Positions 49,302 to 61,500 of a stretch of 64,000 bases of DNA are shown here, piece by piece. This DNA comes from Micrasema longulum (Eukaryota; Arthropoda; Insecta; Trichoptera; Brachycentridae). A program made the position numbers and the translations under genes. Below the pieces are notes generated by a model, which had not been told where the DNA came from, searched no databases, and worked only from the letters and a program-made list of their open reading frames with translations. The stretch's first letter is position 1; each line of letters starts with the position of its first letter. Location of the stretch: the NCBI GenBank assembly GCA_022494885.1, contig JAGVSM010003633.1, positions 62,001 through 126,000 of the forward strand, in the 5' to 3' direction.

Positions 49302-50849
49302 TTTTAAGTATTTTAAATATTATTTATGCAATTATGAAAGAGAAGATGTTTCTTCGCTACCTGTACACAAGGGAGTATGAATACTGGTTGCGAATTATGT
49401 GGGTATGCATTGTTAACAATGTTTATTGTCACAACTTCAGCATCCTTTTTTTACCTACAATCACTGTTCACTTCCCACCTCAGTATCCTTTGATCATCCG
49501 CCACAATAAGACCTTGTGTAGTGAATCGGGCATTTATTTTGTTGAACGTATGCCGCATCATAGACTTTGTTTCCACCAACCACCAGAGTTCAGCTCCAGA
49601 TCGGGGGCCTGTCCTAGTGTTGGTGCCGCTCGCAATTGACCAGTCGGACCATCGCAATTCCATCAAGAACGAACGAGGTTCGTGGCATCCATTCCTAATC
49701 CATCTCATTTGTTGGGGTTGTGACCGATTGACCCTGCATACAGCATATTGAGGATATTCACTCATTTCATCAAAATTCAAATACAGTCCACTCCGCTAAA
49801 TAATATCGTAGAAGCCCTAGGGCTTCGCCCCTGCAATTTCTCACCCCGCATCTGCGTGGGAATTCATTTTTCAGTACCCATCTTGTTCCTTTTAGGTATG
49901 TTCGGTATCATCACAAGTTTGCGGGCCAGAAGAAGCAATGAGTTGCAATGATGGATTAATTTATAATCCCAACATTTTGGTGGGTATAAAATTGTACGCA
50001 CAGAGCAACTTCTTAAGAGCTAGGCAACACAGACCATTTGCTCTTCCTTAATGCAGGACCAATTTACCAATGTTGATGCCTGTGGGAAGGATGATTAGTC
50101 TATTGAACAGCCTACCGAGAGGTGGATCTTTTCCATGCTGGGATTACCAGTTTTAGACTCTTTCTCTCTAACTATGTATCGTAATGTGTATTGGCCTTTG
50201 TTTTTAATTGTTTTCATGGACTATATTTTTATACGCCTGTACCTTTAAATTTTGTACTATGCACTTATTTTACATTTTTAAAAAATACTCTTAAATTGTA
50301 ATTGGCAGGTGTGCTGCATTGTTCATGTAAATTTTAATAAATAATTATGATGATAAATTATCTTGTTTTTACATGCAGTATGATATCTGTGTATATTTAT
50401 TAAATTTGTATCATATTAACGTAATATAAGCCTTTCCATAAATGTTAATGTTAGAGTTTTTTTTTTATTTACATAAAATGTTAAAAATTCTGCGAGTGCA
50501 ACCTCTCGTACAATTTTTAAATTTTACAGAAATTATTATTTCAGCTTTCTTTTTCTCTTCTTTTTTAAAAATGATTGTTTAATTTAATGGCCATAATATA
50601 TATTTTCCCCCTCTTAACATTTTAATAATTTAAAAAATATATATTGTTACAGTAACTAAAATCCCACCAAGCCACTTTCTGTGGCTTGTTGGTGGAGATC
50701 TATATTAATATTAATTTATGTAATATTACCTAAACTTATAACACAATGAGTCTACAGATATAATTAGCAGACGAAAAGATCAGTTGTATGGATTTTTTGT
50801 TTTAAAATATAAATACTTGAGTTCTTATTATTAACTGAAATATTAAAAT

Positions 50850-50982
50850 TTTCAGACCATTTCCTAAAAGTCGTAAATAACTTGTGATGGAAATATGGTA
50901 ATCGAGTTGTGGTAGAGTGGGATTTGAACCTCGAACCTTTGGCCTGTGAGTCCACAAAACTACCACGGGACCACGACCCGGT
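50850..50982 (-). mobile_element. tRNA-derived SINE, family A, copy 6
   Basis: Right end CCACGGGACCACGACCCGGT; TGGGATTTGAACCTCGAACC is the minus-strand B box region. Confidence 0.8.
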
Positions 50983-51424
50983 ATGAATATCAATAAACGT
51001 GTTTTTTCAGATACAAGAAAGAAAATATGCAAAAAATTCAAAATATTAATATGTACACATAAGCTAGTTTAATAACTATTCATATATTATAAACTTTTGA
51101 TCGAATAGCCACTCTTTCTTGTATAATTTTCTTAAACAATCTATTGATTCTAATATTTGTGAATGAAAACAGAAAGTTTTGTTAAAACAAAATTATATGC
51201 AAACTTACTTTTAAAGAAAGTTCTTGCATGTATCTATGAAATTCAAACTTCAGTGGTTTTTTATATATATTTTTATTTGTTAATAGACTATTAAACTAAG
51301 CCAAAATATATAAATTATGTATTGTATTATTTTTAATGTTTTGTATTTTTGAAATTACTTCATGTGCGACGTCTCAAGTTCACTCTTTCGTTTATAAAAA
51401 CATTACGAGTAAAATATCTAAGTT

Positions 51425-51516
51425 AAGCTCGAGACCCGGGAAGGGCAGGTAAGTGCCGCCGGCGTTAGTTCAAGTCAGTTCGCAGCGACTGTTGATTGTT
51501 CGTGCATATCTCGAGG
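51425..51516 (+). promoter_or_regulatory. Possible promoter/5' exon block (GC-rich with arthropod initiator)
   Basis: An isolated GC- and CpG-rich stretch in AT-rich DNA. TCAGTTCG at 51475 matches the arthropod initiator, CGACTGTTGATTG follows at a downstream-element distance, and CTCGAG|GTATTC at 51515 could be a donor. GGGCAG|GTAAGT at 51450 is a second donor-like site. No downstream coding exon was found. Confidence 0.3.
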
Positions 51517-52559
51517 TATTCAAATCTTAAAATTAAAGATTTTTAAAATCACATTTCTGATAATAAATGTGTTACAGGCTGCAAACAAAAGCTTGGCGGG
51601 CTGCATGTCGAGTATGGCTGATCTAAAGGCGAAAATAAACTGGAGAGTAATAAAGAAAGATATTGCTTGTACAGTACATTTAATATTTATTTCACAAAGA
51701 AACAATATTTAGCATTATTGACAAATAATTGTACATTCTTCAATACAATAATATTTGGTTATACTTTATAATATCTTCCTATTGTGTAATATAATATTTT
51801 TATTCACTAATGCGTTAATAACGGAACGTTAAACTTTCAAAGCTAAAGACAAATTAACTGTTAGAGAATATTTTGTAAATATCTTCCTCAACAGCTCAAA
51901 AGAAGATAACAACAGTAGTTGATTGGCTGGGCTTCATTTGAACTGTCAATGATACTACATAATTAAAAATATTAAAACAAATGAATGATGATGGTAATGT
52001 TATTATGTTTTTGTTCCGAATTCAACACGGATTATTTGAACAAATCTCAGAGATTGCAGTACGCTAATTAAACAAATTAGTATTCTATGTCTTAACATGG
52101 ATTTTTTTATTCCATAAAATCATACATAATATTGTAATAATACTGCTAGGTAAGATTAGTTAAATTTTTTAAAAAATAGTTTCCAGTACCTACATAATAT
52201 TGACTTAAATAATTCTCTTGATTTTTTTTATCTATAAGAGTTGTATATTAAGCGTAAAATTAAACATTCGTGTAAAGATAATGAGATCGACTAACAATAC
52301 ACTTGATGTCATATTATAGAAGCATTTAGAATGATTGATTCATAATATGAAGTCTTAAAAATATACTGATTTTATTTACAAATTATATTCCATTTTGTAA
52401 CGTTAGCAAAAAATGTAATTTAGATGAATAATAAATAGATTTAAATTAATGATTTCTAATACTTATTATATTTTTGATAAATTGAATAGCATCTGTAATC
52501 AAAGTTTTGCGTAGGGCTGGTAAACATATATTTATACAAGATTTAATCAATATAATTAT

Positions 52560-55500
52560 TTATTCCCCTTGTCTGTCCAGAAACGGTCCTTGTGAATCTG
52601 TAATAATAAAAGTAAACATTAAGGAGAATAATTAAAAAACAGGTTAAAGATAATCTTTCTATGAGAGTTATCTATCAACTTCTTGGTGCAGTTTTTTGGT
52701 TTCATTTTTTTATCTACCAACTCATTAAAATAAAAACAACAAATAAAAGTACCTATACAGTCAGATTTTTCAACATGGAAAATCACAAAGCTAGATTGAC
52801 ATTTCAATGTAGATATGTCAGTATCTGCATGACATTTTATGGTCAGATTCACATTTCATTGTAGGATTGTAGTTAAATTACCTACCCACCTACCTGCTTG
52901 ACGTTTCAACAGTTAGATTGACATTGTACCTGCTTGACATTTCAACAGTTAGAATGACATTTCAATGTAGTTATGTCAGTACCTGCTTGATGTTTCAACA
53001 GTTAGATTGACATTTCAATGTAGTTATGTCAGTACCTGCTTGACATTTCAACAGTTAGAATGACATTTCAATGTAGTTATGTCAGTACCTGCTTGATGTT
53101 TCAACAGTTAGATTGACATTTCAATGTAGTTATGTCAGTACCTGCTTGACATTTCAACAGTTAGAATGACATTTCAATGTAGTTATGTTTCAACATTTAG
53201 ATTGACATTTCGATGTAGTACCTGCTTGACATTTCAACAGTTAGACTGATATTTCAATGTAGTTATGTCAGTACCTATCTGCTTTACATTTCAACATTTA
53301 GATTGACATTTCAATGTACTTATGTCAATAGCTGCTTGACATTTCAACAGTTAGATTGACATTGAACATGGAATTTTATTTTGATAAAGAGTGTGAGTGA
53401 ATAAATAAATTATTTCAGTAGGTAACTGCTAGACATTTCAATTTAGAAGGGAGTTATTCCTAATGGAAGACTAATCATTAAAAACTTGTAGTTTCGTTTA
53501 ATGTACATTTAAAAATCTATTTAGTTTATACCATACAAGTTATTTATTAGTTTTACCTTCCATAGTATCCAAGCTGCTCCTTTTGCCCCACAGCCCCTTT
53601 AGATTATTCCACCCTGGTTCTCGCTTATCTGTTGATCCTGGAAAATTACACGTCGTTCATTATATTATTTCTACTGCATTTTATTTTAAGATAAAAGTTA
53701 AGTTCGAATTAAAAAGTGCCTGTTGACTTAATTTTACTAATTATACTTAGAAAAAAATAAAGCAATACATACTTTTTGCGACTATCGCATTATTCGTTTA
53801 GGTTCATGATTTTACTCTGTATATTGATTGCATATTTACATTCCTTTAAACACATAACTTAGAAAAGGGTTTTCAAAAAAATAATACCATTATCATTGTA
53901 GTTATTCAGAAATCTGTTGTTACGTCTGGCAAAATTAATTTATGTTTAAAAATAATCATGCCATGATAAATAAAAAAAAGTATTTTGTACATCAGAATTA
54001 TAATAAAAATAAGTACATTTAAACTTTCATTTTTGGATGTTTAAATTAAATTGAAAATGTAGAGAAATGTTTGTTATAATTATTGTATGTATTGTCTTGT
54101 ATGTAGAGAAATGTTTGTTATAATTATTGTATGTATTGTCTTGTATGTAGAGAAATGTTTGTTATAATTATTGTATGTATTGTCTTGTATGTAGAGAAAT
54201 GTTTGTTATAATTATTGTATGTATTGTCTTGTATGTAGAGAAATGTTTGTTATAATTATTGTATGTATTGTCTTGTATGTAGAGAAATGTCTGTTATAAT
54301 TATTGTATGTATTGTCTTGTATGTAGAGAAATGTCTGTTATAATTATTGTATGTATTGTCTTGTATGTACTTTTTTGATTTTTGCATTTCTCACGATACG
54401 TTTATTGTAAGTCTTTGTGATCATTTTTATATTTGCTTTGTTTGAAATTTTGATAAAACATTTTGACTTTTTGTTTACTGTACGCGTGTACGCTGTATTG
54501 TTGACAAAATATTTTTATAGCACCACAGTCAGTTGATTTTTAAAACCTTGATTGTATCAAATACGTTTTTCATATTACATAATATATTGCATTCTTAATA
54601 AACACACATGCGTTAGTTTTAATTTGATATAGGCTTTTATTACACAGTCTTATAGTTGTTTTAGATAACTTGTATTATATATGCATTAGTTTCATTTTAT
54701 AACATTATTTTAGCAACATGCAGAAGTCAACTATCGATAATTATTGAAGTAATTACTGCTTATACAATATTGATTTTCACATTTTAAGCATCGGCAGGTA
54801 AAATGCAGGAACCCTGAAGGAATTAAGATATTGCTAAGTAGGAAACACATAGATCTGCGTAGTGAATACGTTTAGTTTTTCTAATAATCCACAATAGTTT
54901 TTTTTAAAGAGACTTAAAAAAAAGTTTTTACCTAAATAATTCAATTAAATTTTTTTATTGATGCGCTTCTCTTTGTTTCTACATTATAATATTTTTTCTA
55001 CATCGTGTTGATAAATTATTTGCATAGAACAATGCTTTGTGTTATTAAAACGAATGCCGCATACATCAAGCGAGGCTTGCGTTCAACAAAAAAATCAAAG
55101 ATTTTCGAGTAAAAAAACATAGATCTAAAGCTCCGAAAGCAACTCGCCAATGCATAAATATGTATGGCACATATTGGTGTTCGGCTGTGAGACATAGTGT
55201 TTTATCAAAAGATATTAGAAAAGACTAGTGACTTTGAGATGGGGTGCTACAGAAGAAGATTAGGAATTTCCTGTAGATATCACATCACTAATGACGAGGT
55301 TCTCAGTAGAATTGAAGAAGGGAGGCACCTAATCAAAACCATCTGAGAGAGGCGAGCCTGATGAATCGGATACATTATGCGTCACGGGGGTCTCAAGTAT
55401 GACACAATATAGGGAATGGCTGAGGGGACAGATCACAGAGGGCGCCCTCGACGAGAGTATTTAGAGCAAGTGTGCGAGGACTTGAACTGCACCTCATATG

Positions 55501-58500
55501 TTGAGCTGAAGAGGCCTGCAGATAATAGAGCGTAGTGGGGGACGAGATGCAGGACTTTGCTGTAAATCAATCCCCGAGCAATCTCAATAGACTGCGAAGA
55601 AGATCTTAGGATCAATAGAATTACTTTCCAAATAAAGAAATGTACTACTTTACTTTTTCATTTATTTAAAGAATCATCTTATATTTCTAAACTGAATCGG
55701 GTTGCGGTCCCGTGGCTAGAGTTCCGAGGTTTGCAACACCCCAACTTGATTCCCATTTTCTAATAGTGAGTTATTTACAACTCGTTGAAAATGGCCTCCA
55801 AATTAGAAATATTTGGGTAAATTTAAGAATTCAAATATTTCCTTTAAAAAAAACCTAAATTTCATTAATTTGAGAAAATTTTGTCCTTGATTGGGTTTTG
55901 ATCCATATACTTTAATAACTGACATTATTTTTGACGATGCATGGTATTGATCAAAATGTACATTTTTCTGTAGCATGTGAAGTGTAAAGTCTCTGAATCA
56001 GGCTTAGACAGCTGTAGAATTTGACAAGCCAAAGTTTGATAAGTAGGTACTTTTTCAAAACACATTAGTATTTGGGCAGTCTTAGAGATCTAGGTTTAGA
56101 TAAGTCCTCTAGACTTAGATAAGCCTTATTGATTTCTGTTTTCACGTTATGTAAAGCTGTAATGCAAATTATGCATAAAATTGTACAACTTGTCTTGTAA
56201 TTGCTTCCATTCGTTGTTGTGTGTTTTCGTCAATAAAATGAAGAGGAATTTAAATGACATATGTTATGATATATTGGTAATTTGTAGTGCTTTAACACTT
56301 GTAGAGTGATTTAATCTCATCTCGAGTTAAAAAGTTAACCTGCAAGAGATCAAATCCTCTCATACTAAACGCCTAAATATAAGCATGCAGGTGGCTTAAA
56401 ATAATTGTATTGATTTTAAAATAGGCGTAACATACCGAGCTTACCTCTGAAGTTCCCCTTGTATCCAGATCGCTTGCCCCAAGTTCCGTGCAGAGAGCTC
56501 CAGCTTCTCTTCTCCGCGTCCTGATCAGCCTCGGCTTCCAGCATCCTCTCCGCATTATTGCTCAGTACCTACGTAATTATTACACATCGTATATACCAGA
56601 AAGAAGCAAAAATAATACATTTTATCAATACAATTGTTGTCGAATATTTTGAATATACAAAGAACTGTGAGGCCGTAAAGACGAATGATATTTGAGAGTT
56701 TCTCAGAAAACAGCGGAACAGAATTTTAACAACACACAAGGGAATTTTATATTTCTCATTAGCGAAGAATGTAAAATGACCTTAAGTGGGTGGTGTTTTT
56801 CCAAACAGTTCAATCTAATATTTTTCAGTCAATAAGTGATTGATGTTCTGATGAAAGTATGTTGATGAGTTATTATGTATTGTCTCAAGGTACGGAAGCT
56901 ATTCAATCAGAAAGCCAATTATTGTGATTTGAATAAATTAATATTTCTTTTTTTTTTTTTTTTTTGGACCCTGTGGATGTAGTTTGGCATTGAGATCTTC
57001 ATCTAATAAATGTATTATTTTCTAATATATTAATGTGAGATGAATCGATGATTTGTCTAAAAATGAGGAGTTTAATAATGATAAGTATGTAGCAGTTATA
57101 TTTTTGAGTTACTATGCATAATTTGTTTAAATAAATGAATTATGAAATACAAATTATAATATTCCCACAATTCATAATAACTATGAAAAATTACACATTG
57201 GCAAATGCAAAATAAATGGTGTTCACCAAGGATTGTCACTTGGACCTTAACTCTTTTCCTCCTTAATTACATAAACTATTTAGATACTGGTGGATTCCTT
57301 CAGGGTTATTTTACTGCTGATTATGACATTACGCATGTGCTACTTTTCTAACTACAAAGCAGACTATATTAGCTTTTCTATGTCTAAGTATATGGTTGAG
57401 ATGCGAGATGGGGTATTGAGATAACCTGTCTCATGGGGGTGTACACGTCGATAGGTCCAGTTTCCACGTAGTCTTGGTCTACTAAGGGGGATGAAGGGCT
57501 GGCGGACAGAAGCTCCAGGAGATCAGCGGCTGCAGAGTCTCGCTTTCCCCAACCTCCGTGAAGGTTGTTCCAGGCACGCTTTCCCCAGCCTCCCTAGAAT
57601 TCAAATGTACATGCTGTAGCGCAGCCTTAGTTATTTGTTCGATCCGGCATTCACTAAAAAAAGCCAAGAACTTTGATTTTGAAAAATATTGATTTATATA
57701 CGATCAAAAGTTGTTTCTGTCATTGAGAGGGTATGCGGAGAAATTGCAGTTTGATGAATAGGTATTTGAATATAATTTTTGCAGATGCCTCTCCGAATGC
57801 TGTGTAAAAAAGACAACTGCTAAAAATTGTCTAGCCAAAATCGACAACATCAAGGTCTCGTATTCCTGTTTTCCGCACCCCAAAACTGAACTGATTTTGA
57901 TTGTTTTTTAAAGAAAGTTTATTAGTTTTTTTTTCTACGTCAACCTATTCTGTTTTTTTTCAAAAATAGTTACCATATTTGTATATCGTACGTCCGAAAA
58001 CGAAAGATAACATTAGGGTTGACATTAAGGGATCTTTATTATAAAAGACAATTTATAGAAAAAAACCAATAAGGACAAGCCAATAGTGGATATCTATAGT
58101 ATTAAAAAAAAATGCTCTAGTGCCATAATCTAGGGAGAAAATACGTAAGTACGTTTGTATGAATCAATCGTTTGTCTGCTCATCCTCTAAACAAATCAAA
58201 CAAAATATCTACCCCAGACCTTCGCTAATTCAATTCAATTAATTAAAAATAACACATACATTACAAACTAAGATTCAAGACGTACATATAATAAAAAGAA
58301 AAAAAAAATTGATTGATTTGGTGTTTATTTTGTAGAACTCCATATTTAAACTTATAATTAGAAATCAAACACTGATTTGAGATTTCTAATTATATTAGAA
58401 ATCAAACACTGATTTGAGGCTACTGAACATGTTCAGTAGACTCAAATCAAACAATCAAAAAGAAATCAAACACTGATTTGAGATTTCTAATTATATTAGA

Positions 58501-61500
58501 AATCAAACACTGATTTGAGGCTACTGAACATGTTCAGTAGACTCAAATCAAACAATCAAAAAGAAATCAAACACTGATTTGAGATTTCTAATTATAAGTA
58601 GAAAAAAAATAGATAATCATCGGCAGGTTGGTCCTGTATACAGGAGTATGAAACAACCTATGCTGACGCCGAACATACAAACCAATGTTCATAATAATCT
58701 CAGAATTATCGAATATTCCGCGCAACAATCGATAAAAATGTGTAGTCAAATACACATTCCTTCTAGTCTTTTAAATGTTGCCAAGCATACCCTGGAGAAA
58801 CTCGGTCAGGTAGAGCTAAGGATAATACCCGCACTCTCATGTAGAGATATCTCAGAAACTTCTTTTGGATTTTCTCTAATACAAGAGAGTACTTCGGTTC
58901 ATACGGCCCCCAAATCATCGAGCCACTCTCGAGGCTACTTCGCGCCAAGGAGTTGTAAAGAGTTCTCGGTGCGCGGGTATTTTCGAAAACCCTGGCAGCA
59001 CGCAGAACGAATCCTAGCAATGCTTAAGCATATAACCACCGATTGTGTCTATGTGGTCATGAAGTATCAGGGTGCTCACAAATCTAAAGCCCAGTTCCTT
59101 AACATTCAATGTTCGTAGCAGATTCTAGTCATTCATTTTAAAGCGAAAAAATAAAGTTGTTTGGGTCCTAGTGAAGGATCAACACTGGAAACATTAAACC
59201 TAAGTTTGTTTCGCCTTCCCCATTCAGATATATTAGATATATCTGCTTGGAGAAGACGAAAATCGTCGGAAGTCAAATTTAAGAAAAGTTTTAAGTCATC
59301 CGCAAATAACAGAAGACGGGAATTCAAAATTACATTTTTAACCTATTCCCCGCGTTTAAAATATTCTTTGGCGCCCCCCCTGCGCGGCACTATTGACGTA
59401 CCTATTTTATCTATTCATTTTTAAATACCTACTTATTTTGTTGATGCCCATAAATTTATCACCGCTAAAACAGATGAATACTTAAGCTACGAACCTTTTT
59501 AAAATAATAAATTACTCACTTAAGATAAAAAAAAATATGAAATAACGAATTATATAAACAAAACAAAAAATGTATCATCTCTTACCCACTCGATTGTGTC
59601 ACGCTACGTGCGTAAGGGACAAATATATATCAACTGATCACCCGGTCCGTGACGAGAATTATCACGGTCCCATTGAATCATTTTACTAAAAAGGGAATAC
59701 GCTTCTTTTAAGATAATAAGATTTTACAGACGGATGTCACTAGTAAGAAGATTAAGCCACGTTTTAAGCCAAAAATGATTTCGATTAGAATATTCGGTTG
59801 CGAGAAATTGAGGTTTGAGTCCTGGGTACCGCGCGCTCACATATACTGTGAGCACCGCGTGGCTACGAGCTCACCTAGATGCTTACGGGTCATGGTGGTT
59901 CATGAGCTACCTGCATCGCTTAAAGCTCTCCGAGATCGACAGCTGCCCATGCGACGATAAAACTCCTCAAGAAGTCCCTCACCTGTTAATGCATTGCCCT
60001 TTTTTCAGCTTTGAATGACAACAGTGAAGGCGCGATGCAGAAGCCTGGGTGAAGATCTATGCGACATCCCATCGGTGATAGGTAATAAAGAACTCACACG
60101 AGAAGTAGTATCATACATGGTCAATATAGTGCAGGCAATTGGTAAAATAAACGAAAGTTGGGAACAAAATGCCGAACACTCCTCTAGTGGAACGGAAGGC
60201 TTGCTGACTACTGCCAGCAGGCCGGCTATTACTATTACTCACGTGCAAGTTGCTCCAGGCGCGTTTTCCCCACGCGGCGTTCATGTCCTGCCAGCCGCGC
60301 TTGCCCCAGCCCCCGTGCAGGCTGTTCCAGGCGCGCTTGCCCCACGCGGAGTTCATGTCCTGCCAGCCGCGCTTCCCCCACCCGCCGTGCAAGTTGTTCC
60401 AGGCCCTCTTGTCCTCCTCCAGCTCGGAGCTCATCATCGGATCCATGGCCTGGAAGGTAACATCATTTATTAAATCGCTCATCTATGTACACTCTACAGC
60501 CATTTACCACAGTCATTTTTAAAAGGAATACAGTGGAACCTCGTTTTAAATGGTTTCATAAACATAAAGCGGTGTCCGTTTTATTTGAATTTATAAATGA
60601 GCACCAAAATAGTAACATTCGAAACAAAATTTTCCCGATATCTTACCTTCCGCCGCCTTCTCCTGACGAGTTTTCTGTGGTTTCCTCGTCATTAGATTTA
60701 CACGATTTTCATGTAGTAATAAGCCATAAGGACTCGTCAAGAGAGGTAACATTATACATGAATCATGTAGCATGATATATATAGTAAAGGCAATAAAAGG
60801 TATCAATGATAGCAGGACACCAACTCCCGAACCCTCTTCAAGAGGATCGGAAGGTCTGTTGACGATTGACAACAGTCCGCCTTCTCCTGACGAGTTTTCT
60901 GTGGTTTCCTCGTTATAGAAAATGCGGAGATGCTAAACATGAATTTTTTGTTTTTTTTTTTGTAATTGGAAGGGAATTTTTATAAAGGAAATATTATAAA
61001 CATGTCAACTAAATAGAGGTTTTTGTTGAAGTAAATTTAATCAAATATTGTATTTTGAAGTAAATAAATAAATAACTATCTCTTTGAAGTAAATATAAAC
61101 TTGTACATTATAAGCTAGATAAAAAATAATGCAACTCCCATATAAAAATAAAAAAAAACATAAAAACATATAATGAAATGACAGCACTTCGATGGTTTTA
61201 GGGTTTTAAAGACGGTAATTTCGGCCTGAAAGACATGGAACGTTCTGGACGATCAGCGAACTTCGGCGAAGACCACTTAAACCATGTTATTCATGAAGAT
61301 CCCTTTCAAACCACCGTAGAATTGGCTAAGCAGATAAATTGAAATCACACGACTGCATACCGCCATTTTAAATCGTCCGCCCGTTTTGACCTTTACCATT
61401 TTGCTTTAATTTTGTTTTGAATCATCATTAAACATCAATTTGGAAATAAACGGACACAACTTATGTTAACACCTAATATTTTATTCCGATATCGACGGAA

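Larger units (their letters stand above)
49302..52559. other. Convergent spacer between Trmt13 and Mip
   Basis: It holds unassigned repeat-like sequence at 49440-50220, a SINE A copy at 50850-50982 and a GC-rich promoter-like block at 51425-51520. The rest is AT-rich. No protein-coding gene was recognised. Confidence 0.5.

Noticed and set aside
49451..49780. 109-codon minus-strand ORF (SQPQQMRWIRNGCHEPRS)
   Set aside because: No signal, domain or splice support that I recognise; the area is repeat-like and a plus-strand ORF overlaps it fully.
60015..60473. 152-codon plus-strand ORF with Pro/Ala-Val repeats
   Set aside because: Antisense of the repeated Mip peptide exon and the adjoining LINE tail.
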